The position numbers were made by a program, and so were the translations under genes. DNA of 33,715 nucleotides, from assembly GCF_001896955.1 (NCBI RefSeq), contig NZ_MKRN01000171.1:1-33715 (forward strand). Direction: 5' to 3'. Source of the stretch: Nitrobacter sp. 62-13 (GTDB taxonomy: Bacteria; Pseudomonadota; Alphaproteobacteria; Rhizobiales; Xanthobacteraceae). Of the stretch, positions 25,974 to 33,715 are shown in pieces. Position 1 is the stretch's first letter. Each line of letters begins with the position of its first letter. The notes beneath the pieces are model-generated. The model made no database searches and was not told the origin of the DNA. It worked only from the letters and a program-made list of their open reading frames with translations.

Positions 25974-28159
25974 TCCCTGCTGTTCAGCCGCCACCGCCGC
26001 CGCCCTCGCCAACCATCTTGCACGTGCGCATCGGGCCATTCGACCGTGTCACCCTAGGCGGCATTCGTTACGGCAATGCGAAGCTGATCGATGGCCTCGG
26101 CTATTCGCTCAGTCGTCTAGATGTGACCCCGCCGCTCTCAGAAACCTTCAGCTTCGAGCAACTGAAGCTCGAGCGTGACAAGCCTGGCTACGCGTTCGAC
26201 CGCAACTGGTTTACTTCCGAGAAGGCCGCGACGCGCGAGCGAACCAGCATCGAGCGGCTCGCAGATCTCAACGACGACGAACTACCCAAGATCATGTGGA
26301 AACTCGAGTGGGTCACACGCTTCCTCAAACGCGAAGCTAACGATGAGGTCAGCCGCTCTGATGACGCGATGGAGGCACTAATCTCACAGATCCAAACTGA
26401 GATCATTGGGCTCGATATTGCAAAGACCCGAGCGCCTCAGAGCAAAAACAAACGTCGGGCCGGCACCACCACGGTACTCCGCGAGGCGCCCTGCGTCCGC
26501 ACCTGGCGGGATTGGATCGTCGACTACGAACGCGCCGGCCTCGATCCCTGTGCGCTCCGCGACGACACCCATAACAGCGGCAACCGCAACAGCAAGATTG
26601 ACGCCAAGATTGCAGTGCTGATGTGGAAGCACGCAGTCCGGTACGCCTCGCCCAACCGGCCCAAGAAGAAGCACCTATACAGGGATTTGTGCGGCGAGAT
26701 CGACACGCTGCCTGAGAACATGGAAGCGACTACTGAAGAGAAGCCGCTGCCGTATCCGAGCTATAAGGCCTTCTCCAAGGTTATTGGCAAGCTCGATAAG
26801 TACGACGTCTACGCCGGCCGCTACGGCGTGCTCGCTGCCAAGCGCAAGTTCGTCATGGTCGCCGCAGGCCTCGACGTCACGCGGCCGGGACAGCGCGTCG
26901 AGATCGACGAATGGGAAGTCAGCCTCAAGGTCCTGCTCATCGACACCGGACTGTGGGAACACTTGAGTCCCGAGCAGCAGGAGAAGGTTGAACGGGTCCG
27001 CATGTGGATCTGCGCCGCCATCGACTGCGCCACACGTTGCATCCTCGGCATGCGGCTTGCTCGTACGGCATCCTCCGGTAACGCCATTGCTGTCCTGCGT
27101 ATGATTGTCAGCGATAAGAGTGGCTACGCCTCTGCGGTCGGGGCCATCACGCCATGGGACATGCATTTGTCGCCAGAAGCGATCGCTTCCGACAGCGGCA
27201 CATCCTTTATCGCCGACGTCACGCAGGCGGCCATCATCGACCTCACCGGCGCGCCCAAGATTCCTCCCATCGGTCTTCCCCACCTCCGCTCCCGCGTCGA
27301 ACGGCTATTCGGGACAGTTCACACGGCGCTGATCTCGCGTTTTCACGGTCGCACGTTTGAGAACACTGTCGCACTTGGCGACTACGAACCTGGGCCGATG
27401 GCCAACCTCAACGTCGACGAACTCGCGTGGGTGATGGTCCGCTTCGTGGTCGACGCTTACCACAACATGCCTCATGCAGGACTCGGCGGCGAGACGCCGC
27501 GAAACGCGTGGCTGCGCCTCACCAAGCTGTTCCACGTCAACGAACCACCCGATCGCAACAAGATGCGCGCCATCTTCGGCATCAGAATAAAGCGCAAGAT
27601 CCGTGCCGGCGGCATTTGGGTACTCGGCCTCAACTACAACTCCGAGAATCTCGAAACCCACCGCAGGCGCGTCGGCGACGGCGTCGAAGTCGAAGTCCGC
27701 GTCGACGCCGAAGACATCGGCGCCATCTCGGTTCGCCTTGAAAAAGACTGGCTCACCGTCCCCTGCGTCCACACAGGCTTCGATCGCGTCACTGTCCGCA
27801 TCTGGACAGCCACGCTCGCAGACCTCGGTCGTCGCTTCGCGCGCGAAGCCAAGGTGGAAGAGCCGGTTGTCCGGGAGGCCATTCGCGCCATTCAGCAAGT
27901 ATCGGCCAACGCCATCGCCCGTTCCGGGATCGGCGCGCTTATCGATACCCCTGAGGACATCGATCGGGCCGAGCGCGACCTCGCCATCAGCTTCTCTTGG
28001 GCCAAGCCGAGTCCCGACGTCTCCAGCACCGGCGGCGGTCTGTTCGCCAATGCCTTCCCAGGGGGTGGCGACGCCCCGGCGCCGGCAGAGCCCACCCACG
28101 AGCCGCCGCTGACGGACGACAAGCACACCCCCGCACGCAAACACCGGATGGAGGACTGA
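25970..28159 (+). CDS. tnsB: TnsB-like DDE transposase
   Basis: A 729-residue retroviral-integrase-fold transposase (rve plus Mu-type C-terminal barrel). The catalytic triad is D313 (RVEIDEWEV), D408 (AIASDSGTSF) and E444 (RSRVERLFG), with 35 residues between the last two as the family requires. N-terminal DNA-binding domains are expected before residue 290. The long C-terminus (about 560-729) includes the beta-barrel and a tail that in Tn7 contacts TnsC. ATG 25970 overlaps the tnsA stop (ATGA), giving coupled translation and fixing the start. It would bind repeats in the transposon ends and join 3' ends to target. Confidence 0.93.
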   Translation: MIPAVQPPPPPPSPTILHVRIGPFDRVTLGGIRYGNAKLIDGLGYSLSRLDVTPPLSETFSFEQLKLERDKPGYAFDRNWFTSEKAATRERTSIERLADLNDDELPKIMWKLEWVTRFLKREANDEVSRSDDAMEALISQIQTEIIGLDIAKTRAPQSKNKRRAGTTTVLREAPCVRTWRDWIVDYERAGLDPCALRDDTHNSGNRNSKIDAKIAVLMWKHAVRYASPNRPKKKHLYRDLCGEIDTLPENMEATTEEKPLPYPSYKAFSKVIGKLDKYDVYAGRYGVLAAKRKFVMVAAGLDVTRPGQRVEIDEWEVSLKVLLIDTGLWEHLSPEQQEKVERVRMWICAAIDCATRCILGMRLARTASSGNAIAVLRMIVSDKSGYASAVGAITPWDMHLSPEAIASDSGTSFIADVTQAAIIDLTGAPKIPPIGLPHLRSRVERLFGTVHTALISRFHGRTFENTVALGDYEPGPMANLNVDELAWVMVRFVVDAYHNMPHAGLGGETPRNAWLRLTKLFHVNEPPDRNKMRAIFGIRIKRKIRAGGIWVLGLNYNSENLETHRRRVGDGVEVEVRVDAEDIGAISVRLEKDWLTVPCVHTGFDRVTVRIWTATLADLGRRFAREAKVEEPVVREAIRAIQQVSANAIARSGIGALIDTPEDIDRAERDLAISFSWAKPSPDVSSTGGGLFANAFPGGGDAPAPAEPTHEPPLTDDKHTPARKHRMED

Positions 28160-28161
28160 CC

Positions 28162-29256
28162 GTGGCCGGAGAAGTCATCGACAATGATCCGCTCGCACGT
28201 ATCCGTGCACTGCAGAGCCCAGAAACTCGGACTCGGCAGGACCTTATGGAGCGTATCAAAGCGCGCTTTCTCCACATGGACCGTGACGACCAAATCGAGA
28301 TGGTGTTCCAGGACCTACTCGACGACCTCACACTGCGCGCAGATCCCAAACTCCCGGAAAGCGAAGGTAACCGCCGTGAAGGCGGCGCCCTCGTGCTGGT
28401 CGGGGAGTCCGGCGCCGGAAAGTCGCTGTCACTCAAGCGGCTCGTGGGCCGTCACCCGGCATTCCCCGGATATATGGTGCCACGATCGGGGTGCGCCGCT
28501 GTTTACGTTCGCATACCCTCTTTCTGCACTCCCAAAGCGCTCGGACGCATAACCCTTCGGCAGCTGGGATTGCCAATCAAAGGCAACCCCCCGAGTCACA
28601 TCATCTGGGAGATGGTCTATGAGCGCATCGAAAAATTGAAAAAGGTCGCGCTGCACTTCGACGAAATGCATAACGTCACGAGATATGCGACCGATGATGA
28701 AATCGACGACATTCGCAACATGATCAAGACCTTGGTCGTGTCGCCCACCTGGCCGATCATCCTTCTCATCAGCGGTCTACCCGAAATCGTCGATCTCACG
28801 CAACCAATCACCGAAATCCGGCGGCGTTGTCGGCCCGTGGAATTTCGACCGCTCATCCTGCCGGACGGGGTCAGCGAAATCGAGACCGCAATCGAAGACC
28901 TCGCCAAAACCGCGAACCTAATATGGAACAACCCAATCCACGATGCGCTCCCTGCCCGACTTATCCACGCCGCCCTCTATCAGATCGGCACCTCGATCGA
29001 GGTGACGCAGGATGCAATCCGCATCGCGCTGAAGGCCGGCTCTGAGGGGCTGACCCGCGAACACTTCGCGGAAGCCTATACGGTTCGATCGGGCTGCCTA
29101 CCCAGTGAAAATCCCTTTGTTGTGCCGAACTGGGCTGAGGTTGACTGCACAGCGGTGCTCGGACGGCGCAAAGTGGAAGGCGCCGAAGACGATGACCATG
29201 ACGAAGGCTCAACTCGGACGGGCAGAAGCCGAAAGAAGCAAAGGGGGCGCCGGTGA
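28162..29256 (+). CDS. tnsC: TnsC-like AAA+ transposition regulator
   Basis: A 364-residue AAA+ ATPase that bridges the target selector (TniQ) and the TnsA/TnsB transposase. Walker A GESGAGKS is at 81-88 and Walker B LHFDEMHN has D167 and E168, followed by a sensor-like ILLISGLPEI. A Lys/Arg-rich C-terminal tail (TGRSRKKQRGRR) follows an acidic stretch (EDDDHDEG). The start is GTG 28162, 2 bp after the tnsB stop, with GGAGG about 9 nt upstream. An open frame extends back inside tnsB but antiparallel codon use rules it out. The last 4 bp overlap tniQ (GTGA). Confidence 0.92.
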   Translation: MAGEVIDNDPLARIRALQSPETRTRQDLMERIKARFLHMDRDDQIEMVFQDLLDDLTLRADPKLPESEGNRREGGALVLVGESGAGKSLSLKRLVGRHPAFPGYMVPRSGCAAVYVRIPSFCTPKALGRITLRQLGLPIKGNPPSHIIWEMVYERIEKLKKVALHFDEMHNVTRYATDDEIDDIRNMIKTLVVSPTWPIILLISGLPEIVDLTQPITEIRRRCRPVEFRPLILPDGVSEIETAIEDLAKTANLIWNNPIHDALPARLIHAALYQIGTSIEVTQDAIRIALKAGSEGLTREHFAEAYTVRSGCLPSENPFVVPNWAEVDCTAVLGRRKVEGAEDDDHDEGSTRTGRSRKKQRGRR

Positions 29257-31091
29257 ATTTCCTCGATCCCGTCCTGCCAATTGCCGGGGACGAATGCCCC
29301 GCCAGTTACGTGTCGCGCCTCGCGCGCGCCAACTTCATTAAGTCCGCTCACCAATTCTGCCAGCTCATTGGGCTTCCATTCCAGGGCATCATCAGGGGCT
29401 GCACCGATACCTTCAACGCACTCAGCAAGCTCACGGGCATCCCCAGCGACGACCTCGCCCGAAACGCTGTTCGAACGGACACGACCGGCAGCACGCTGCG
29501 GAACGAGAGGTTGCTCCGTCCTAATATCAGGCGCTCTCAAGTTTTCGTGTGCGCCGAATGTCTGAAGGGCGATATTGCCTATTCAAGGCTCCAGCCTGAA
29601 CAAGCCGCTTACGGTCGCATCATCTGGCGGCTCGCCGGCGTCCATACCTGCCCAAAGCACAGCATCGCGCTGACCGAAGTGGCACGTGCCGACACCGGCA
29701 CAATGTACGACTTTGCTACTCTGGTCTCGCCCAAGCTGAACGACCTCCCGAAACTCGTCCTCGAAGCGGAGCGCAGGCCCGCCAGTGGGCTCGAAAGCTA
29801 CATCGCCGACAGGCTCGAGGGCACGTCGGGTCGATCGGAATTTCTCGACAACCTCGACCTGTTCGCCGCGGTCAAAACTTGCGAGGTTTTTGGTGCTGCC
29901 GCCCTGTTCGGCCGCAAGCACAACCTCAAAACGCTCTCACCCGAGCAATGGCGGATCTGTGGCGGCAAGGGCTTTGATATCGCCCGGACCGGAGAGCCCG
30001 CTATCCGCGCGTTCCTCGCCGAGATGAACGCATCGTACCTGGCATCGCGAGTACCCAACGAGGGGCCTCATGCGAGGTTCGGCAAGCTGTACGAATGGAT
30101 CGCCGCCGTCGGTGAACAGCCTAGCTACGGGCCCGTCCGCGATCTCATCCGGCGCAGCATCATCGAAACTGTACCGATCGGTCCGCCCGCTAAGCTGTTC
30201 GGAACGGTGATCGAGGAGCGCCGCGTCCACTCCATCCGAACCGCTTCGCTGGAAACCGGCATGCACGCAATGGGCCTTCGGAAAGCTCTGCAGGCCACCG
30301 GCATCGTCGGCGGCGATCAAAGCAAGTTGCAGGACCACCGTGTGCTGTTCGACGCCCAAAAGGCACAGCCCATCCTGAAAAAGCTCAAAGGTGCAATGTC
30401 ACTCAAAGAGGCCGAAGCTTACACAAACGCCGGACGCGTCCATACGAAACTACTGTTTGAACACGGCTTCATCAAACCAGTGTTGGGCGACGTTGCCAAG
30501 AAACTGAAGACCCTTTTATTCGCGCCGGCGGACCTCGATGGCTTCTTGGAAAAACTCCTGATTGGAGCCGAGCCCGTTGTCGAGCCGGCCGTCGGCATGA
30601 CGGGCATCGCAAAAGCCGCAAAATTCGCCAACTGCAGTGCGATGCTGATTGTCCGTGCAATACTTGAGGGTAAGCTTAGTAAACGTGCGCGGCTCGTTGG
30701 CGAACGTGGTTACGCAGCGCTGTTGGTTGACGTGGCCGAAGTCCGCCAGCACGTCAGCAAGCCCGCACTGGAAGGGCTCACCCTCGAAGCCGTGATGACT
30801 GAAATGGGCACCTTCCATGCCGTGGTCCGGGCGCTGATCGACAACGGTAAACTGCGGACCTACCGCGCCGCCCACCCGGTCAACAATCAGTCTCTCACAC
30901 TCGTGTCGCGCGCCGAGCTCGACGCGTTCAGAACGAAGTATGTCTCGCTCGCCGAACTGGCCAAACGCGAACACAAACATCCACGCGCCGTGCGCGCCGC
31001 ACTTGAACAGATCGGGATAGTTCCCACGCCTGAACTCGACAAAGCGACCTATCGGATCATTTTCTATAGACGCGAAGACATATCGCCCTAG
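29253..31091 (+). CDS. tniQ: TniQ/TnsD-family target-selection protein
   Basis: A 612-residue TniQ-family protein that would choose the insertion site and recruit TnsC. The N-terminal TniQ domain has GDECPASYVSRLARAN and a zinc knuckle C100-x2-C103 ... C133-x2-H136 (VCAECL, HTCPKH). The long C-terminal half contains several winged-helix-like units (MSLKEAEAYTNAGRVHTKLL; MTGIAKAAKFANCSAMLIVR; LTLEAVMTEMGTFHAVVRAL; SLAELAKREHKHPRAVRAAL). That suggests sequence-specific recognition of a fixed attachment site, as in TnsD. Its length is nearer TnsD than short TniQ proteins. The start GTG 29253 overlaps tnsC by 4 bp. No second TniQ and no CRISPR effector is in the window. Confidence 0.88.
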   Translation: MNFLDPVLPIAGDECPASYVSRLARANFIKSAHQFCQLIGLPFQGIIRGCTDTFNALSKLTGIPSDDLARNAVRTDTTGSTLRNERLLRPNIRRSQVFVCAECLKGDIAYSRLQPEQAAYGRIIWRLAGVHTCPKHSIALTEVARADTGTMYDFATLVSPKLNDLPKLVLEAERRPASGLESYIADRLEGTSGRSEFLDNLDLFAAVKTCEVFGAAALFGRKHNLKTLSPEQWRICGGKGFDIARTGEPAIRAFLAEMNASYLASRVPNEGPHARFGKLYEWIAAVGEQPSYGPVRDLIRRSIIETVPIGPPAKLFGTVIEERRVHSIRTASLETGMHAMGLRKALQATGIVGGDQSKLQDHRVLFDAQKAQPILKKLKGAMSLKEAEAYTNAGRVHTKLLFEHGFIKPVLGDVAKKLKTLLFAPADLDGFLEKLLIGAEPVVEPAVGMTGIAKAAKFANCSAMLIVRAILEGKLSKRARLVGERGYAALLVDVAEVRQHVSKPALEGLTLEAVMTEMGTFHAVVRALIDNGKLRTYRAAHPVNNQSLTLVSRAELDAFRTKYVSLAELAKREHKHPRAVRAALEQIGIVPTPELDKATYRIIFYRREDISP

Positions 31092-31108
31092 CCGGTTGAG
31101 ATAAGTCC

Positions 31109-31146
31109 AAAAAAAAAGCCCGCGCGGATTCGCGAGGGCTTTTTTT
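31109..31146. terminator. Strong bidirectional terminator after tniQ
   Basis: An A-run, GCCCGCG stem, short loop, CGCG-A-GGGC stem and a run of seven or more T form a classic intrinsic terminator 18 bp after the tniQ stop. The A-run on the other side makes it work in both directions. It insulates the transposition operon from the genes to its right. Confidence 0.9.
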
Positions 31147-31277
31147 GTGGTTCGGTGAACTCTTTCTCGTTTGCGGCAACGCTTTGCTTCCATTTGCGGA
31201 AATAATGGCGGCACCGTCTGACGAAATGCCAATAAAATCAATAGGGTCAGAACCCGAATACGGAAGAACTATGGGTC

Positions 31278-31313
31278 GCCTCACAGCGAGGCAGCTGACT
31301 CTAAATCAGCTGC
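31278..31313. other. Twin hairpins, one resembling an anticodon arm
   Basis: GCCTC/GAGGC (31278-31282, 31288-31292) and GCAGCTGA/TCAGCTGC (31291-31298, 31306-31313) form adjoining hairpins. The second has a 7-nt loop CTCTAAA. No acceptor stem or T arm can be drawn, so a tRNA is not supported. Function unknown. Confidence 0.5.
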
Positions 31314-31358
31314 GTAGTGCCGTGGCCGGGTTTGGCGCGGCTATGAGAGAAAGAGACG

Positions 31359-31574
31359 ATGAGCGTTTCGCCAACCAGCGTTCGTTTTGACGAACAAACC
31401 ATGTGGGTCGAATTGTCCGACGGCCGTACGCTCGGCGTACCGCTGGCATGGTTTCCGCGCCTTCAGAAGGCCACCCCGGAGCAACGCGCTAACGTCGAGA
31501 TCAGTCTCGTTGGTCTACACTGGGATGAAATTGACGAGGCCGTTTCGCTTGCCGGGCTTCTGGCCGGACGGTGA
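31359..31574 (+). CDS. DUF2442 family protein
   Basis: A 71-residue protein matching DUF2442 along its length: VRFDEQTMWVELSDGRTLGV, PLAWFPRLQKATPEQR and GLHWDEIDEAVSLAGLL. The family has no agreed function. It often sits next to DUF4160 genes and in mobile or toxin-antitoxin-rich regions, but no DUF4160 partner is seen here. A purine-rich ribosome site (GAGAAAGAGA) precedes ATG 31359. It is the first gene after the tniQ terminator. Confidence 0.85.
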   Translation: MSVSPTSVRFDEQTMWVELSDGRTLGVPLAWFPRLQKATPEQRANVEISLVGLHWDEIDEAVSLAGLLAGR

Positions 31575-31633
31575 TGTCAGCATCGCGCGGGCAAGGGGCT
31601 AATGCGTGGTCCGTTTTTAATTTCAGTCAGATA

Positions 31634-31804
31634 TCAGTTACAGGAAATAAATTCTTTATTCTTTTTACCATCTGACTTTGCGGATTCCACTTCACGCTGC
31701 TGCTTAATCCAACTCGCCAAATATTCATGATGCTGACGAATCAACTCTTGATCGGCTTTCTCGATTTCTTCAACCGAACGTCTGACTGGTTTTAAGCCGG
31801 CCAT
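31634..31804 (-). CDS. Small protein divergent from the dCTP deaminase
   Basis: A 56-residue, highly charged helical protein (SVEEIEKADQELIRQHHEYL, then ASWIKQQREVE, then a Lys-rich tail). An excellent ribosome site (CGGAGGAAATC) precedes ATG 31804, so it is likely real. It is transcribed away from the deaminase, whose start lies only 54 bp further right, so the two share one regulatory gap. I do not recognise the family. By position it could regulate or antagonise the deaminase, whose known relatives are held in check by a small RNA. That is a hypothesis only. Confidence 0.6.
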   Translation of the reverse strand: MAGLKPVRRSVEEIEKADQELIRQHHEYLASWIKQQREVESAKSDGKKNKEFISCN

Positions 31805-31858
31805 GATTTCCTCCGCACCGTACACATTAATAGCAGAAAGCTGATGACCGGTTAATCC

Positions 31859-33379
31859 ATGGCAGATTCTATCCAAAAGATAAAACAGCCTGAATTGTTA
31901 TTTGGTTTTGTTTGTCCGATTGGCGCTGACATGACGCCGGCGATACAGTCCTTCCGCCGACACTTTAGTCGACGGGGCTACAAAGTAGTCGAAATCAAAG
32001 TCACGGACGTATTCAAAGTTCTGCAGAAATATTTTGCACCGGAAGACCCGCTCGACAAATCAACCCTTCACCGTCGGTATGTGACGTATATCGGCTACGG
32101 AAATCAAATCAGAGGCAAATTTGGAGACTCAATCCTTGCGTCCCTGGCGATTAGGAGGGTTATGGCAAAACGCGTGAAGCTCTCCAACTCAGATGAGAAG
32201 TTTAGTAAGATTGTATATTTAGTTCACCAGTTCAAGCGCAAAGAAGAAATCGACCTTCTTCGCTCGGTCTATGGCAAACTTTTCTTCCAGATATCTATCT
32301 ATTCAAGACGTGGGGCAAGGGTCGACTATCTATCTCGAAAGTTTGCCAATAGCCACAATGCAACTGGCCCACTTAAGTACCGTCATCTTGCCGAATCCCT
32401 TGTACAGGATGACGAAAACGAAGTTGGGAAAGTCCACGGTCAGCGCGTAGCGAAAATATTTCACGACGCCGATTTCATCGCCAACTTAGACGTTGATTTA
32501 AACATTGACGTCCAAATTGATCGTTTTTGTGAACTTCTATTTGGCTCCAACAGAATTTCTCCAACTCATCGCGAGTATGGGCTTTTTCTTGCAAAGGCTG
32601 CCGCCCTTAGAAGCCTTGATCTGTCTCGCCAAGTTGGCGCGGCCATTTTCTCTCAGCATGGCGAAATAATCTCCTTGGGTTCAAATGAGGTACCGAAGGC
32701 TGGAGGTGGTACATATTGGGCTGACGATCCTTACGACGACCGTGATTTTAAACGAAAGTACGACTCCAATTTCGTGAGAAAGAAGGAAATTCTCGCAGAA
32801 CTAGTGGGCTTAATTTCTCCGGGAAGAAATTCCGATGACCTGATGAACGATCCCAGGATTCGCGATTCTCAATTGATGGATGCGCTTGAGTATGGCCGAA
32901 TGGTTCATGCAGAAATGTCAGCATTGTCCGATGCAGCCAGAACTGGTCACCCGGTAATTGGCGGAACGCTTTACTGCACGACATTTCCTTGTCACATGTG
33001 CGCAAAGCATATTGTCGCTTCGGGCATCAAGAACGTCGTTTTTCTTGAACCGTATCCCAAAAGTTTGGCCGCAGACCTTCACGCTGATTCTATCAAAATT
33101 GAAGGAAGCGACCGCGGCCACTATCAAATGTTCCCTGCCGTCGATTTTGAACACTTTTACGGGGTAACACCTCGACGATACCGTGAAATCTTCGAACGGG
33201 GGTCCCGGAAAGACGAGGCGAACGGAGCCTTCATCGAGTATCAAAACGAAGAAGCATTACCTATCGTTGATGTAAAATATCCTTTCTATTCTAAACTCGA
33301 AGAATATCTCACCCAAGATGCAATCGCAGCACTGAAACAGATTGTCACCGAGGCCGAGCTAACAGACGTCGACACATAG
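31859..33379 (+). CDS. avcD: AvcD-type antiphage dCTP/dCMP deaminase
   Basis: A 506-residue protein with a P-loop-kinase-like N-terminal half and a C-terminal deoxycytidylate deaminase. The N-terminus (LLFGFVCPIGADM) sits where a Walker A would be but lacks GKS/T. The deaminase zinc and catalytic residues are all present: H350-A-E352 (MVHAEMSAL), C378 and C381 in CTTFPCHMC. Relatives (AvcD, dCTP deaminase) remove dCTP and dCMP during phage infection and so starve phage replication; in Vibrio AvcD is restrained by the AvcI RNA. The gene is clearly AT-richer than the tns genes, suggesting separate transfer. ATG 31859 follows a stop in frame, which fixes the start; the ribosome site is weak. Confidence 0.88.
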   Translation: MADSIQKIKQPELLFGFVCPIGADMTPAIQSFRRHFSRRGYKVVEIKVTDVFKVLQKYFAPEDPLDKSTLHRRYVTYIGYGNQIRGKFGDSILASLAIRRVMAKRVKLSNSDEKFSKIVYLVHQFKRKEEIDLLRSVYGKLFFQISIYSRRGARVDYLSRKFANSHNATGPLKYRHLAESLVQDDENEVGKVHGQRVAKIFHDADFIANLDVDLNIDVQIDRFCELLFGSNRISPTHREYGLFLAKAAALRSLDLSRQVGAAIFSQHGEIISLGSNEVPKAGGGTYWADDPYDDRDFKRKYDSNFVRKKEILAELVGLISPGRNSDDLMNDPRIRDSQLMDALEYGRMVHAEMSALSDAARTGHPVIGGTLYCTTFPCHMCAKHIVASGIKNVVFLEPYPKSLAADLHADSIKIEGSDRGHYQMFPAVDFEHFYGVTPRRYREIFERGSRKDEANGAFIEYQNEEALPIVDVKYPFYSKLEEYLTQDAIAALKQIVTEAELTDVDT

Positions 33380-33414
33380 CATCCAAGAGCGTGGCACACG
33401 TCGCTTCGACGCAA
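33380..33414. other. Short gap after avcD
   Basis: A short gap without a visible terminator hairpin. The minus-strand frame that follows converges on avcD. Confidence 0.3.
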
Positions 33415-33715
33415 TCAGATTTGCCTATACGAACAACGTTCAGTACCTACCCACCCCTGACCCGCATCCACACCGATCCGATCGGGGATCTGCGTCCAAC
33501 ACAGGCCGATGCTGCCGCCGTTGTAGCGGCCGCGGTAGAATCCGGGACGGCCGGGACAGCGCCACTCGCCGTCGTAAAAATTGAAATACTGCACGTTCGG
33601 ATGAACCAATGCCGCCGCTGTTGGGTACGCATCCGGCCAGCACCCCGTACAGGTATGCTGCGCTGGTCTGCGGGAGCGCTCAGGCAGCGACCGCTTTGGA
33701 TTGTTGGGTCACTTT
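33415..33715 (-). pseudogene. Possible tail of an exported protein, cut by the window edge
   Basis: The minus-strand frame is open from the right edge and includes VQYFNFYDGEWRCPGRPGFY, RGRYNGGSIGLCWTQIP, then a tail to 33415. Aromatic/Gly/Arg-rich repeats of this kind end several bradyrhizobial exported hypotheticals, recalled from memory. After CWTQ the usual ending seems replaced. The upstream part is off the window, so it may be a whole gene, a fragment or chance. GGGTCAC at the very edge resembles insertion-sequence ends, but this is not assessable. Confidence 0.35.

Noticed and set aside
27305-28144. 279-codon minus-strand frame opposite tnsB
   Set aside because: Shadow of the DDE transposase; no domain and no ribosome site.
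31266-31345. Possible amber-suppressor tRNA (anticodon CTA)
   Set aside because: The D-like and anticodon-like hairpins fit, but no 7-bp acceptor stem, no GTTC-type T loop and no matching T stem can be drawn. Kept only as a hairpin finding.
31271-31390. 39-codon ORF overlapping the DUF2442 start
   Set aside because: No ribosome site, overlaps DUF2442 by 32 bp, and its sequence is explained by the hairpins.
1-33715. CRISPR array or crRNA-like repeats that would make the Tn7-like element a CAST
   Set aside because: No regularly spaced direct repeats and no Cas effector were seen in the window; the region right of 33715 was not available.

Overview
The window looks like an accessory (genomic-island) stretch from a GC-rich alphaproteobacterium, most likely Bradyrhizobium or a close relative. 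The basis is codon use and the style of the small hypothetical proteins and pseudogenes, recognised from memory and not by search. It is a mosaic of defence, metal-resistance and transposition modules separated by decaying gene fragments.

Layout. (1) 1-6535: a 52-nt near-perfect palindrome, a small minus-strand ORF, and a giant minus-strand DUF4011/SF1-helicase/Vsr-like nuclease/DUF3320 protein that resembles known Hhe-type phage-defence proteins. (2) 6542-8203: a scrapyard holding a frameshifted conserved hypothetical, a DUF3072 gene, an IS transposase remnant, a truncated hypothetical and a PilZ gene interrupted by an in-frame TAG. (3) 8266-15234: a minus-strand copper/silver efflux operon running exported Cys-rich protein, FixH/YtkA-like protein, CusB, CusA, a small membrane protein, cytochrome c and methyltransferase. 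Two of its distal genes carry frameshifts. (4) 15479-18090: a ZntA-type P1B ATPase divergent from a MerR/ZntR-type regulator, with a textbook 19-bp-spaced MerR promoter/operator between them. (5) 18368-19155: a 3' fragment of arsH directly abutting a 5'-truncated, frameshifted MbcA/ParS-type antitoxin. (6) 19397-23932: an XRE regulator, an unrecognised 141-aa protein, a metallophosphoesterase, a soluble FtsH-like AAA+ zinc protease and a small protein. (7) 23933-25262: about 1.3 kb without a convincing gene, including an AT-rich, repeat-bearing block that may be a transposon end. (8) 25263-31091: a tightly overlapping tnsA-tnsB-tnsC-tniQ operon closed by a strong terminator, i.e. a Tn7-like transposition machine. 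(9) 31359-33379: a DUF2442 gene, a divergent 56-aa ORF and an AvcD-type dCTP deaminase, followed by the tail of a possible exported protein at the window edge.

The most interesting reading is that the Tn7-like operon has an antiphage deaminase (AvcD family) as its first cargo downstream of tniQ. If the element is arranged like Tn7, one transposon end lies just upstream of tnsA and the other lies beyond the right edge of the window. The AvcD block is visibly AT-richer than the tns genes, which suggests a separate origin. The DUF4011 helicase near the left edge is a second defence gene in the same island. I saw no rRNA, no convincing tRNA and no CRISPR array.
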